Virus record (IMG/VR): IMGVR_UViG_3300046000_008493
Location: 1-25,396 of that record
Direction: 5' to 3' (one strand)
DNA: 25,396 nt
Origin: a virus
Shown: piece after piece, positions 1 to 7,798 of the stretch
How positions within the stretch are numbered: position 1 is the stretch's first letter
How the letters are laid out: each line of letters opens with the position of its first letter
Program-made: the position numbers and the translations under genes
Notes under the pieces: generated by a model
The model's input: the letters and a program-made list of their open reading frames with translations, nothing else
Databases searched by the model: none
What the model was told of the DNA's origin: nothing

Positions 1-1663
1 CGTAGAATTCAGGACGTACCATTTTCTTCGCGTAACGAGTCATGATACCTTTTCTTGGAGTGAAGGTATTTGGATCGTACACTAATGGAGTCATGATCAA
101 CGGAATGTATGGAGCATAAACAGCACCAGTTTCGAGGAATTGGTTACCACGGAAGCCCATAAGAATAACGTTTTCAAGCATATAAGGATTCTTATAAACT
201 TTGTAACGGCTATTTAATTGACCAATTTTCTGAACACCAAATGCATATTTCATGTTATCTGCTGCACCATCAGTATCAGCTGCAAATCCAGGAATTGATT
301 CCAAGATAGTAGCTACGTTTGGAGAAACAACCATGAAGTTAGCACCACCACGTAATGTTCTTTGATGAATTTGGTTAGATACTTTTTGTAATTTAATACC
401 TAAAGTTTGGAACCAAGTCATTTGAGTATAGTAAACACCAGATGTGTTGCTTGTAAACGCTGTAGCGTTAGCATTAATTTGGTTACCAACTTTTGCAGAC
501 CAGTATTCAGAAATTGGAGCGCTTTCGATCAACATGTCTAAGATTTCAAGGTCAATCTCAAGAGAGATATACTCACTTAACATGCTAGTCAATTCAGCTT
601 CAGCATCTAGATTTTGGTATGCATTCAAATCTTGAGCAAATTCTGGAGTCCATTGTGCTTTCAACTTACGAGTTTTAGCAGCAATAGTTTCAGAACGTAA
701 TTGAACGTTAATTTCTGGAATAGAAATAGCAACCCCAGCAGTATTACCTGTGTTAGAATAAGCAGCTCCATCTTCGAAATCACCACGAGCGTTATCAGCA
801 GTTTTCTTATTGTAGAAAATTGAAAATACTGATCCAGTTACACCTGAAGCAAGTGTAATTTCAGTTGTAGAAGCACTTACAAATAGTACAGCTGTAGCAC
901 CATTTATGTAGTTGTATGTATTTAAGTTATCAGCGGCAACGATAGATGCTGAAGTAGCAAATACTGCTTTAATAGCATTTGGATCTAAGTTAGCACTAAT
1001 ACTAGCTGTAGGTACATATAAGATTTTAACTTCATTAGCAGCTACAGAAGCTGAGATAGCAGAATCAAATCCAACTAAAGCAAAGATAGTATCAGCAGAT
1101 AAACCAGCACTAGAACCAGTGATGTATCCTGCAGTTGCACCTTGTCCAGCTGAAGAAGAAATACTTATTACAGAAGCAGAGAATTGGTTGATTGAATAAC
1201 CAAAACGACCAGCGCCATAAAGACCACCAGAAGCTAAGTTACCAAATCCTTCACCACCATCAGCAGTTCCATACATAGAATCACCAGAAGTAAATGGATT
1301 TTTAGTTGTTCCGTATTGGAAATCAAGATAAAATACCAAACCAGCAGGTAAAGACATTGGTTGTACAGAAACAAACTCTTTAGAAGCAATCTGACCAAAC
1401 ACTTTACGAACTAATGGAAGAGCAACGCCAGCCCATTGTTCACCTGTACCTGGAGCGAATGTACCGCCAGTACCAGTTTGAGAAGATTCTACTACTAATT
1501 GTTTTGCTTGATTTTCAAGCATCATTGCCATATTAGATTTGTTATAGTCACTAAGACCTTCTAACAAACCGGATTTATCCCATTTTTTAGCGAGACGAGT
1601 TGCATCGCCTTGCTGTGACTGCCATGGGTTAGCAGATTCGATTAAAGATTGAACAGTACTCAT
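1..1663 (-). CDS. 23: T4-like major capsid protein gp23 (3' end cut by window)
   Basis: Shell-forming capsid protein. The ATG at 1663 opens a frame that runs off the left edge with 554 residues visible; T4 gp23 has 521. The stretch around residues 328-370 (AKTRKLKAQW, then FAQDLN, DAEAEL and SLEIDLEILD) matches the T4 gp23 core AKSRQLKAAYS / LAQDLR / DADAEL. The visible C-terminus (YAPYIPLIMTPL, then TRYAKKMVRPEFY) matches the T4 YAPYVALTPL / TRYG region. An N-terminal pro-segment is expected to be removed by gp21; the best candidate is after E59 (QLVVE/SSQTG), close to T4 E65 but with V instead of L/I at P3. A Ser/Ala/Thr-rich segment at about residues 155-290 is longer than in T4 and may be a surface insertion. 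The gene lies 29 bases after the scaffold gene and has no Shine-Dalgarno sequence. Identity is secure; the cleavage site is inferred. Confidence 0.95.
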   Translation of the reverse strand, partial: MSTVQSLIESANPWQSQQGDATRLAKKWDKSGLLEGLSDYNKSNMAMMLENQAKQLVVESSQTGTGGTFAPGTGEQWAGVALPLVRKVFGQIASKEFVSVQPMSLPAGLVFYLDFQYGTTKNPFTSGDSMYGTADGGEGFGNLASGGLYGAGRFGYSINQFSASVISISSSAGQGATAGYITGSSAGLSADTIFALVGFDSAISASVAANEVKILYVPTASISANLDPNAIKAVFATSASIVAADNLNTYNYINGATAVLFVSASTTEITLASGVTGSVFSIFYNKKTADNARGDFEDGAAYSNTGNTAGVAISIPEINVQLRSETIAAKTRKLKAQWTPEFAQDLNAYQNLDAEAELTSMLSEYISLEIDLEILDMLIESAPISEYWSAKVGNQINANATAFTSNTSGVYYTQMTWFQTLGIKLQKVSNQIHQRTLRGGANFMVVSPNVATILESIPGFAADTDGAADNMKYAFGVQKIGQLNSRYKVYKNPYMLENVILMGFRGNQFLETGAVYAPYIPLIMTPLVYDPNTFTPRKGIMTRYAKKMVRPEFY

Positions 1664-1692
1664 TTTTGAATGAATTTAAATTGTTTTTTTGT

Positions 1693-2811
1693 TTATTTAA
1701 TAATTCCAGCTAATTGTTGCATTCTGCGAACAGCTGAATCGCTTTCTACAATCGGTTGTTTAGGTGCAATTCCTACTGCCTTAGAGGCAAATCCAACTGA
1801 TTCTCTAATGTTTGACTTAACTCTACTTGTCAAAGATTCAACTAAAGTTTCATAAATAGTTTTAGCTTCTTTAACATTTGATGCTTTGTCAAGTGATTTT
1901 ACCACTTTGATTTTTTGAACTTCACTTAAAGTCTTAGTTTTGAAGATCTTGTTTGTGTAAAGAAGTTTTGCGTTTAAAAGATTAACTTCATTAAGTTCAG
2001 ATTGTAAAAATCTAATAGTTCTGATAGCTTCTTCAAGATCTTTTTTGTCTTTTTTAGCTTCTTCTACTTTTTTACCATCTTCTTCTTTGTCTTTTTTCTC
2101 TTCAACTGATTTTTTGTCGTCTTCTTTATCAAGTTCGGCCAAAAGTTCGTCTAAAGAAATAGATTCTTCATCTTCAGTTTCTTCTTTTTCTTCACCAGCT
2201 TCTTTTTCTTCACCAGCTTCTTCTTCTTCACCAGCTTCTTCGCCAGCTTCAAATTCACCACCCATAACGTCTTTTAATACGTCACGAATAATGTCTTTAA
2301 GTTCGTCAACTGTGAGTTCGGTAACTTCGTCGTCGCCTTCTGCTTCATCTAAAGACTCTTCAACTTTCTTTTTGTCGTTGTCTTTTTTCTTAGCTTCTTC
2401 AACTTCTTTTTTACCATCTTTTTTGTCTTTACCTTCTTCCATTTTATCTTCTTTTTCGTGGCCTTTTTCTTCGGCTTCGAGTTGAGCTAAAATTTCTTCA
2501 AGGTCAGTTTCTTCCATTTTACCTTCTTCTTCGGTGTTTTTTCCTTCGATTGAGGTTTTTTGCATGGCGGGTCCAAAACCAATTTCGGCTTCATGGCCTT
2601 CTTCTGTTTTTTCATAGCCTTCTTCTTCAACTTTCTTAACTTCATCTTTCATGTCTTCGTCATCTTCCATCTCGTTTAATTTAGTGGAAAGCATAGCCAT
2701 GATTTGTGGAGTGAAAGTTTCTTCAAGAGCGGCTTTAGCGTTCGCTACTGCTGCATCACGTACAGATTTAGCGTCAGCAATTGCTTGCTTAAATAATTCT
2801 TGATTTGTCAT
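1693..2811 (-). CDS. 22: Prohead core scaffold protein, gp22-like
   Basis: Internal scaffold around which the capsid shell assembles; in T4 it is degraded by gp21 during maturation. The call rests on position (between protease gp21 and capsid gp23, as in T4) and composition. The 372-residue protein is extremely rich in Glu and Lys, strongly acidic in the middle and predicted helical or coiled. T4 gp22 has 269 residues, and the extra length is mainly a Glu-rich block (about residues 60-260) that includes a hexapeptide repeat of the type EAGEEK. The C-terminal 110 residues are less biased and end RRMQQLAGIIK, which resembles the leader peptides of two small proteins elsewhere in the window (16658-16969 and 5454-5966). 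The gene has its own leader with hairpins and a strong ribosome binding site, and a terminator isolates it from the protease gene. Sequence homology to gp22 cannot be shown by eye. Confidence 0.85.
   Translation of the reverse strand: MTNQELFKQAIADAKSVRDAAVANAKAALEETFTPQIMAMLSTKLNEMEDDEDMKDEVKKVEEEGYEKTEEGHEAEIGFGPAMQKTSIEGKNTEEEGKMEETDLEEILAQLEAEEKGHEKEDKMEEGKDKKDGKKEVEEAKKKDNDKKKVEESLDEAEGDDEVTELTVDELKDIIRDVLKDVMGGEFEAGEEAGEEEEAGEEKEAGEEKEETEDEESISLDELLAELDKEDDKKSVEEKKDKEEDGKKVEEAKKDKKDLEEAIRTIRFLQSELNEVNLLNAKLLYTNKIFKTKTLSEVQKIKVVKSLDKASNVKEAKTIYETLVESLTSRVKSNIRESVGFASKAVGIAPKQPIVESDSAVRRMQQLAGIIK
2181..2234 (-). repeat. 18-bp tandem repeat inside the scaffold gene
   Basis: Three head-to-tail copies of an 18-base unit (plus strand CTTCTTTTTCTTCACCAG). 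The first two are identical and the third differs by one base; a 12-base partial copy follows to 2246. In frame it encodes an acidic hexapeptide repeat (EAGEEK / EAGEEE) in the gp22-like protein. Near-identity suggests recent slippage expansion. Confidence 0.85.
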
Positions 2812-2820
2812 CTTGAAATT

Positions 2821-2828
2821 CTCCTTTT
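2821..2828 (-). promoter_or_regulatory. Strong Shine-Dalgarno sequence for the scaffold gene
   Basis: The coding strand reads AAAAGGAG, followed by nine bases and the ATG at 2811. This is an ideal SD and spacing. I did not see a comparable SD before the other genes, whose upstream bases are A/T-rich, so this gene appears tuned for high translation, as expected for a scaffold made in many copies. Confidence 0.8.
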
Positions 2829-2829
2829 G

Positions 2830-2856
2830 ATTGCTTATTAGATTTGGAAAAGCAAT
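2830..2856 (-). promoter_or_regulatory. Leader hairpin next to the scaffold ribosome binding site
   Basis: A perfect 7-bp inverted repeat (ATTGCTT / AAGCAAT) with a 13-base loop ends one base upstream of the AAAAGGAG. It could shape access to the ribosome binding site or stabilise the mRNA. The regulatory role is inferred. Confidence 0.45.
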
Positions 2857-2879
2857 ATAAGATTGTAAATGTTAATTTA

Positions 2880-2900
2880 ATGAGATATTGGAGATCTCAT
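2880..2900 (-). promoter_or_regulatory. Leader hairpin near the presumed 5' end of the scaffold mRNA
   Basis: A perfect 7-bp inverted repeat (ATGAGAT / ATCTCAT) encloses a 7-base loop. It lies just downstream, on the minus strand, of the candidate promoter element at 2913-2921, so it would sit close to the 5' end of the transcript, where hairpins often protect phage mRNAs. No U-tract follows it, so it is not a terminator. Confidence 0.4.
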
Positions 2901-2912
2901 ATTGGGGATGTT

Positions 2913-2921
2913 AATAAATAT
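2913..2921 (-). promoter_or_regulatory. Candidate promoter element ATATTTATT before scaffold-capsid unit
   Basis: The coding strand reads ATATTTATT, one mismatch from the nonamer ATATTTATA found before seven other genes. It lies about 100 bases upstream of the scaffold ATG and about 30 bases past the terminator at 2952-2975, where a new transcript would be expected to start. The promoter role is inferred from recurrence and position. Confidence 0.35.
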
Positions 2922-2951
2922 ATGCGGGGGTATATAAAGCGACAAAAATGA

Positions 2952-2975
2952 AACCTAGCCTTACGGGGCTAGGTT
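2952..2975 (-). terminator. Rho-independent terminator after the protease gene
   Basis: On the minus strand a perfect 9-bp stem AACCTAGCC / GGCTAGGTT closes a CCGTAA hexaloop and is followed by TTCATTTTTG. It lies 30 bases past the stop of the gp21 gene. The same hexaloop occurs in the terminator at 12209-12234. Just before it (about 2978-2998) is a weaker hairpin built from TCCA/TGGA and CGAT/ATCG arms. Confidence 0.85.
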
Positions 2976-3004
2976 AATCCAACGATACTATCGATGGAGT
3001 GGGA

Positions 3005-3634
3005 TTATTTTAAACAGCAAATACCTGTTTGAGAACAGATAATTTCTGATATTATGTTATTTACTTTAAAATATTTGTTTGATTTAACTGTATTAGGATT
3101 AAAATTTTCATTTAATCCGACTGGTCTCATATAAGCACCTTGTGTTGAAGGTGTACTTACAAAATCCCAACATAACAATTCAAAATCATCTTGTACTTCG
3201 ACTGTATTTTCACCTAATGGCTGTACTGAACCCATACCGCGAGATGAAATACCAACCGTTATATTGTTTATAAATAGTTCTTTTAATATATTACCACTTG
3301 GTGTAGGCAATACTTCAATTTGTCCCATTAAATCATCACCATCCCACCATAAACGTTTAATATTATGGCATACATTTTTAAGGTTAATAATAGATGAGTC
3401 TGGATGGTCTAATTCACCTAAAGCTCTATTTTCAGCTATTGGTCCAGCTACATATTTTTCGACTTCACGTTCTAGTGTATCTTTACGGTATATTCTTCCG
3501 TTTTGATTTTTTGCTTCAGCCCTCTGTACAACACCTTCAACAATTAAGTTTTTAGATGGAGATAGTTTAACCTCATTTAATGAACGAGGAGAAGGAGTGA
3601 ATGAAAAATACTCTATTAATACTTGTTTACTCAT
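3005..3634 (-). CDS. 21: T4-like prohead protease gp21
   Basis: Serine protease of the herpesvirus-assemblin/T4 gp21 type that cleaves scaffold and head proteins after Glu in (L/I)-x-E sites during prohead maturation. It has 209 residues, against 212 for T4 gp21. The family signature appears in order: an N-terminal strand with AKNQNGRIY (42-49), catalytic His77 in GELDHPDSS, catalytic Ser in VGISSRGMGS (S130 or S131, near T4 S140), and an Asp157 region ELLCWDFVSTPS. The C-terminus is Cys-rich (SQTGICCLK). A possible self-processing site is SLNE at residues 18-21. The start overlaps the end of the upstream 561-residue gene by 8 bases, suggesting coupled translation. A terminator follows the stop. 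The family call is confident. Confidence 0.93.
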   Translation of the reverse strand: MSKQVLIEYFSFTPSPRSLNEVKLSPSKNLIVEGVVQRAEAKNQNGRIYRKDTLEREVEKYVAGPIAENRALGELDHPDSSIINLKNVCHNIKRLWWDGDDLMGQIEVLPTPSGNILKELFINNITVGISSRGMGSVQPLGENTVEVQDDFELLCWDFVSTPSTQGAYMRPVGLNENFNPNTVKSNKYFKVNNIISEIICSQTGICCLK

Positions 3635-5312
3635 ATATTGAATAATTAGCCTTAGCTCTCTCAGCCGATTGAATATCGGTTGTAGCTGACTTAGGTATTT
3701 TTACTATTTGTCCTTTTTGTTTTGCTTGAATTAATTCAGCTGCTGAAATTACTTCTTTAATTTTAGTTTTTAGTAATTCTTTAAGTTTAGCATGTTTATC
3801 TTCATTCATTTGAAAAAATGAAGTTGTTACTTTTCTATCTGATGGAGCGTATTGATTAAATAATTCAACAGCTCTATCAATACCTATTGATTTGGCTAAT
3901 GATTTTAATTGTTTATCTAGAGCGGTTCCTCTATCATATGCTCTTGGATCATCTCCCATTTCATAATACCAATCATACTTTTTCATCAAATCTTCAAAAG
4001 TATTTTCATTAGATAACTCATTTGGATTTAAATCATCACTAGCATCTGCTTCCATTATATCTCCTTTACCTGGAAATTCATCTGGTTTGGAAAATAAATA
4101 ATAACTCATTTCCTGTTTAGCCCAATCTTCAACATCTTTTTCACTAGCATTTTCTTCATCAGTATCAAAGAAATAACTTGACGATTCATCAAATCCTTCT
4201 TCATCATCCATAAATACATCTACAGATTCAATTTCTTCAGGATCAATTACTGATTTAAGATAGTCAGAAACTAATACTTTATTTAATATAGGAAATTGTT
4301 CATCACCTTCAATTTCAACACTAATATATTTATTTGCTTTACCTTCTTCTAAATCTTCATTTATTTTTTTAACTCTACTTTTATGTACTTTTTTATACCT
4401 ACCTTTGCTATCTTCTGCTGGTTTGTTATTCATTGTATTTAAATAAACTAAATTAGCTCCACCAGCAGTATCAAAATCACCTATCATATATTTATTTCCT
4501 TCATATTCAATAGTATCTCCTTTTTTTAAATCTTCTTCAACTGTATCTTCAGATAAACTAATACCAGGAAGACCAGCCATTAATGCTATCAAAGATGTTG
4601 AATCGCCTTTCATAGCTTTTTCAGCTGCTGCTTTTACTTCCTCAGGCTTTATTTTACCTGATTTGATCATGTCTTCTACTTTATCACCAGCACCTTCTTT
4701 AATAGTTTTTTCAGAGCCAGTAACACCTTTATCAGGCATTACTTTAACACCTTTTGGTTTAGCTGTACCTTCTTCTTTCTTACCTAAATTATCTTTAACA
4801 TTAGATTTTTCGTCTTTCTTAGTTTCTTTTTTTAAATAACCATCAGCTTTAGCTTGCATACCTGGAGCATCTGTTTCAGGTGCTTTGAATTTGTATGGTG
4901 ATTGTTCTTGGTTTAGTAAACTAGAATAAAAGTTAGCGTCTTTAGCTAGATTTTTTAGTACAGTAGTTTTAGCTTTTTCTAAAGCTTCATCTGTGTATTC
5001 ACCTATAGCGTCTAATTCATGAGCTAAACCATGACGATATTCATATGGGTTAGCATAATCAATATGAAGTTCTTTTAACTTAGATTCTGTAGCTTTTTTA
5101 GGTTTAACTTCGGCTTTAACAGCTTCATCAGCTTTAGATTCTTTAGTTTCTTCAGTTACAATACCTTTGTTTTTAAGGATTTGAACAGCGTCAGTGTATG
5201 AGGTTAAGTTAGTAATATACGGTAAATTATTATCGCGTCTTACTTCATATAAGAATTTCTCGCGACTAATATCGCCAGACTTATGTTTTCTATATAATTC
5301 TAATGTTGTCAT
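3627..5312 (-). CDS. Head-module protein of unknown function (561 aa)
   Basis: I do not recognise a domain of known function. The N-terminus (ISREKFLYEVRRDNNLPYI, then TNLTSYTDAVQILKNKGI) and the DYANPYEYRHGL segment near residue 90 resemble conserved stretches I associate with structural-region proteins of environmental T4-like phages. The centre (about 150-260) is low-complexity, Lys/Glu-rich and probably disordered. About 265-330 looks like a small beta domain (KKGDTIEYEGNKYMIGDFD). About 330-430 is very acidic, and the C-terminal 120 residues are helical. Its size, charge and place just before the protease suggest a prohead core component, in the position occupied by gp67/gp68 in T4, but this is inferred. 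The ATG lies 3 bases after an ATATTTATA element. Confidence 0.75.
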   Translation of the reverse strand: MTTLELYRKHKSGDISREKFLYEVRRDNNLPYITNLTSYTDAVQILKNKGIVTEETKESKADEAVKAEVKPKKATESKLKELHIDYANPYEYRHGLAHELDAIGEYTDEALEKAKTTVLKNLAKDANFYSSLLNQEQSPYKFKAPETDAPGMQAKADGYLKKETKKDEKSNVKDNLGKKEEGTAKPKGVKVMPDKGVTGSEKTIKEGAGDKVEDMIKSGKIKPEEVKAAAEKAMKGDSTSLIALMAGLPGISLSEDTVEEDLKKGDTIEYEGNKYMIGDFDTAGGANLVYLNTMNNKPAEDSKGRYKKVHKSRVKKINEDLEEGKANKYISVEIEGDEQFPILNKVLVSDYLKSVIDPEEIESVDVFMDDEEGFDESSSYFFDTDEENASEKDVEDWAKQEMSYYLFSKPDEFPGKGDIMEADASDDLNPNELSNENTFEDLMKKYDWYYEMGDDPRAYDRGTALDKQLKSLAKSIGIDRAVELFNQYAPSDRKVTTSFFQMNEDKHAKLKELLKTKIKEVISAAELIQAKQKGQIVKIPKSATTDIQSAERAKANYSIYE

Positions 5313-5315
5313 ATG

Positions 5316-5324
5316 TATAAATAT
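5316..5324 (-). promoter_or_regulatory. ATATTTATA element, 3 bases before the 561-aa gene
   Basis: Exact copy of the recurrent nonamer on the coding strand; its first base overlaps the stop codon of the 42-aa gene. With only 3 bases to the ATG, a promoter here would give a leaderless mRNA, so its role at this site is uncertain. Confidence 0.3.
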
Positions 5325-5452
5325 TAATGTCCTTGACCACGGTAATTCTTTTCAGAACGATCGTGTTTGTTATATGATTTTTTTGCTTTACCTGTTTTAC
5401 GTTTACCAAATGATAATTTTTTAGAATCACCACCGCGTGTTGCTTTTGCCAT
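5324..5452 (-). CDS. Small basic protein, 42 aa
   Basis: Short open frame between the 170-aa and 561-aa genes. It starts one base after the upstream stop (TAA-G-ATG) and ends in TAA. The product begins MAKATRGGDSKKLSFGKRK and ends KNYRGQGH. It is very rich in Lys, Arg, Gly and Ser, strongly basic, with no acidic cluster and no membrane segment. The SFGKRK block and the YRGQG ending resemble short basic proteins I associate with head regions of other environmental phages. The tight junctions on both sides and the absence of any other use for this 130-base stretch support a real gene. A nucleic-acid or scaffold-binding role is possible from charge alone; function is unknown. Confidence 0.75.
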   Translation of the reverse strand: MAKATRGGDSKKLSFGKRKTGKAKKSYNKHDRSEKNYRGQGH

Positions 5453-5453
5453 C

Positions 5454-5966
5454 TTAGATATCGTTTACTATAATTTGATTAATATAATCACGAATATCTT
5501 CAACATCAAATCCTTCAGCATCTAAATCTCCCATTATACCTTCAGCGGCGGCTAATAAACTTAGAATATGGTTTCTATTAACTAAACCATCCATACGTTT
5601 AAATGCTTCACTACTTATTTCTTCTACTTTTTCTTTACCTTCATTCATACTAGGTTTAACCATATCATTTAAATAAACATCATCTATAGAAACAAAAGAA
5701 AATGAACCTGGGGCGTCAGGATACATAAACATATATTCACCTACTTTTCCAGCTGATGATCCACCACTTACTTTTCCTATATATTGATAACCATCATGCC
5801 ATTCATCCATTCCAGCATCATAAATTTGATAGTATTGTTTTTGTTTTAATTGAACTTCTTCTTCTACTTTTGCCTCATCTTTCATCATTGTTTCCTGGTA
5901 TTCACTTTCAGTAATTAATCCAGCTAAGCGTTTTAGTTTTGCTATTTCGTTTATTGGTTTTTTCAT
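5454..5966 (-). CDS. Head-module protein with LAGLITE leader (170 aa)
   Basis: Unknown function. Residues 1-20 form a leader ending RLAGLITE, closely similar to residues 1-20 of the 103-aa protein at 16658-16969, although the rest of the two proteins differs. The leader contains I18-T19-E20, a fit to the gp21 cleavage consensus (L/I)-x-E. After it comes an acidic linker (to about 37), then a compact beta-rich segment (about 40-100, QYYQIYDAGMDEWHDGYQYI) and a C-terminal helical segment with EGIMGDLDAEGFDVEDI. It lies 13 bases after the 277-aa gene and one base before the 42-aa gene. I infer a head-internal protein processed by the protease. Confidence 0.72.
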   Translation of the reverse strand: MKKPINEIAKLKRLAGLITESEYQETMMKDEAKVEEEVQLKQKQYYQIYDAGMDEWHDGYQYIGKVSGGSSAGKVGEYMFMYPDAPGSFSFVSIDDVYLNDMVKPSMNEGKEKVEEISSEAFKRMDGLVNRNHILSLLAAAEGIMGDLDAEGFDVEDIRDYINQIIVNDI

Positions 5967-5979
5967 TTTATTTTAATTT

Positions 5980-6813
5980 TTAATATCCTAATTTTTTAAT
6001 TCTTTCCTTAACAAATATAGCTGCTTGAGCTACTGGGTAGTCAAAGTCTTTAGCTATTCTTTTAAGAAAAGCTAATACTAATTTATCACCTTCTGGATTA
6101 TCAGATTTAAACATACGAACTGATTCTTCACTTAATTCACTTTGTCTACGTCTTGAGTAGTCACTAACTGGTTCTTCATTTGAATTTTCATCTTGATCTA
6201 TTTCGATATAAAATCCTATATCTTCAATTAATTCTTGTAATTCTTTAAGAGCTTGAAGTAATCCTACTTTATCTGTTGTTGAAATATTAGAGTTAGTAGT
6301 AATATTATTATTTAAATTTTTAATAATTACTTCAACTCTATCTACTAACATAAGAGGATCTTGAGCTTGTGCTTCATTTATAGTAGTAGATTCAAATAAT
6401 TTATTAAAAAATGCTTTTAATTTATCATGTAAAGCTGAAGCTTCGTCATCAGATAATTTTTTAGCTGCTTTAGCCATCACTGCTGTGATTTTATCATACA
6501 TGTCCTGTACTTTAGCTTGGTCAGGTTCTTCAGCTAAGAAGTCCATCATTTTTTCAGCTTGAGCATCTCCGATATCTCCACCTATGTCTTCTTTAACTTC
6601 TTCTTTTTCTTCACGTACACCTTGATCAGCGTACATTTTACAATAACTTATACTAACTTCATCACGGTTACCTTCATCATCTACACGATAGCATGTATAT
6701 CCATCATCACTATAAACGTATATTTTTTCAGATTCGTTTAATGTTTTTAATCTAGCATAAGATCCTAACTTATTTTCTGTTAGGAATTTTTTCATATCAA
6801 AATTGTCTGCCAT
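5980..6813 (-). CDS. Head-module protein with KKFLTENKL leader (277 aa)
   Basis: Unknown function. The N-terminus MADNFDMKKFLTENKL is nearly the same as MADFDYKKFLIENKL of the 322-aa protein at 12958-13926, and both carry an (L/I)-x-E site (here L11-T12-E13). Residues 28-60 form a short beta segment (KIYVYSDDGYTCYRVDDEG). The rest is acidic and helical, with NLNNNITTNSNIS marking a linker near 170. The C-terminal 50 residues (SDNPEGDKLVLAFLKRIAKDF) are a positively charged helical domain. Start follows the upstream stop as TAA-A-ATG. Presumed internal or core protein of the head by leader and location. Confidence 0.72.
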   Translation of the reverse strand: MADNFDMKKFLTENKLGSYARLKTLNESEKIYVYSDDGYTCYRVDDEGNRDEVSISYCKMYADQGVREEKEEVKEDIGGDIGDAQAEKMMDFLAEEPDQAKVQDMYDKITAVMAKAAKKLSDDEASALHDKLKAFFNKLFESTTINEAQAQDPLMLVDRVEVIIKNLNNNITTNSNISTTDKVGLLQALKELQELIEDIGFYIEIDQDENSNEEPVSDYSRRRQSELSEESVRMFKSDNPEGDKLVLAFLKRIAKDFDYPVAQAAIFVKERIKKLGY

Positions 6814-6814
6814 T

Positions 6815-7798
6815 TTATTTTAGTTTTGTCGATTTTAAAAATAAGGATTTAGTGGATTCTTTAATTTGCTGGATTGATTTTTCAGTATATTTTTTATATT
6901 TCAATCCACCCTCACTCTCACTTAATTCACTTTGTAAGCGATTCATATATTCGAATAAACGATTAATTTCGTTTACTTTTTGTTTTACTTGTTTAACTGC
7001 ACTATGGAATTGTTCTGGTTTAGTACGTGTTTTAGATTCGTTTCTAAAACGAGCATATCCTTCTTTTAAATACATACCAGTTAACTTTCTTAGCACTTTA
7101 ATAATTTCTTCTCTTGAAGCTCCTGGAGTATTCATCCATTGTAAAAATACTTCTTGAGCGTCTGGTGACAAAGTACCGTTTTGTTTAGCAGCTTGTAAGT
7201 AAGTTAAGATTTCATCTGTATTATTATCTGATGTTTCATTCATCATTGATGCTCTTCTTTTAATTTCTCCTTTATCCATATAAGGATTATTTTCACCTTG
7301 TCCTTTTAACATAGTGATTGCTCTATCAATTTTATTTAGCATACCTCCGTATCTATTAGCAATTGGACCACCTTCTGGTTCTGCTTCTTGTTCCATATCC
7401 ATCATTAATTGATTTCTCTGTCTTAAAAGTGCTTTAATTTTATCAGCATTTTTAATAGCTTTATAATCAGGATTGATTGTTTTTACAGGTTCAGGTTTTG
7501 GTAGAGATTTTTGATATGCCGCTGCTCTTACTTTCATTAAAACAGGATCATTAGCATCTATTTCTTTTACTTTATCTTCCCATAATTCTTTATAATCCAT
7601 AGCCTTAGACTTACGATTAGGAATTGATGGAGCTGCTTTCCAATCACTTGGAGTACCTTTGTTATCACGTTTACCAAAAGCATATTTGGTAGCTACACCT
7701 GCACCATCACCAGCAGTGACAGAAGCACCAGTACCAGTACCTGATATTTCTTTTCTAAGAGCAGTGGCTAATTCCTGTTTTAGTTTCTTTTTATCCAT
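6815..7798 (-). CDS. Head-module protein of unknown function (327 aa)
   Basis: No recognised domain. The N-terminus is a basic-acidic helix (MDKKKLKQELATALRKEI) followed by a Gly/Ala/Thr-rich flexible stretch (about 20-40). Then comes a helical part with LWEDKVKEIDANDPVLMKVR (about 72-91), a linker, and a region rich in Met, Gln and Arg. The last 90 residues are strongly helical and coiled-coil-like (QKVNEINRLFEYMNRLQSEL). The start overlaps the upstream gene by 8 bases. The location between portal and protease points to capsid or neck assembly, but nothing in the sequence settles this. Confidence 0.7.
   Translation of the reverse strand: MDKKKLKQELATALRKEISGTGTGASVTAGDGAGVATKYAFGKRDNKGTPSDWKAAPSIPNRKSKAMDYKELWEDKVKEIDANDPVLMKVRAAAYQKSLPKPEPVKTINPDYKAIKNADKIKALLRQRNQLMMDMEQEAEPEGGPIANRYGGMLNKIDRAITMLKGQGENNPYMDKGEIKRRASMMNETSDNNTDEILTYLQAAKQNGTLSPDAQEVFLQWMNTPGASREEIIKVLRKLTGMYLKEGYARFRNESKTRTKPEQFHSAVKQVKQKVNEINRLFEYMNRLQSELSESEGGLKYKKYTEKSIQQIKESTKSLFLKSTKLK

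Noticed and set aside
444-1199. Plus-strand open frames over the capsid gene
   Set aside because: They lie opposite the gp23 gene, which has clear homology; their products show no recognisable pattern.
2045-2485. Plus-strand open frame with a Ser-rich product
   Set aside because: It is the antisense of the Glu/Lys-rich scaffold gene; GAA and GAG repeats read as TTC and TCT on the other strand. No promoter or family match.
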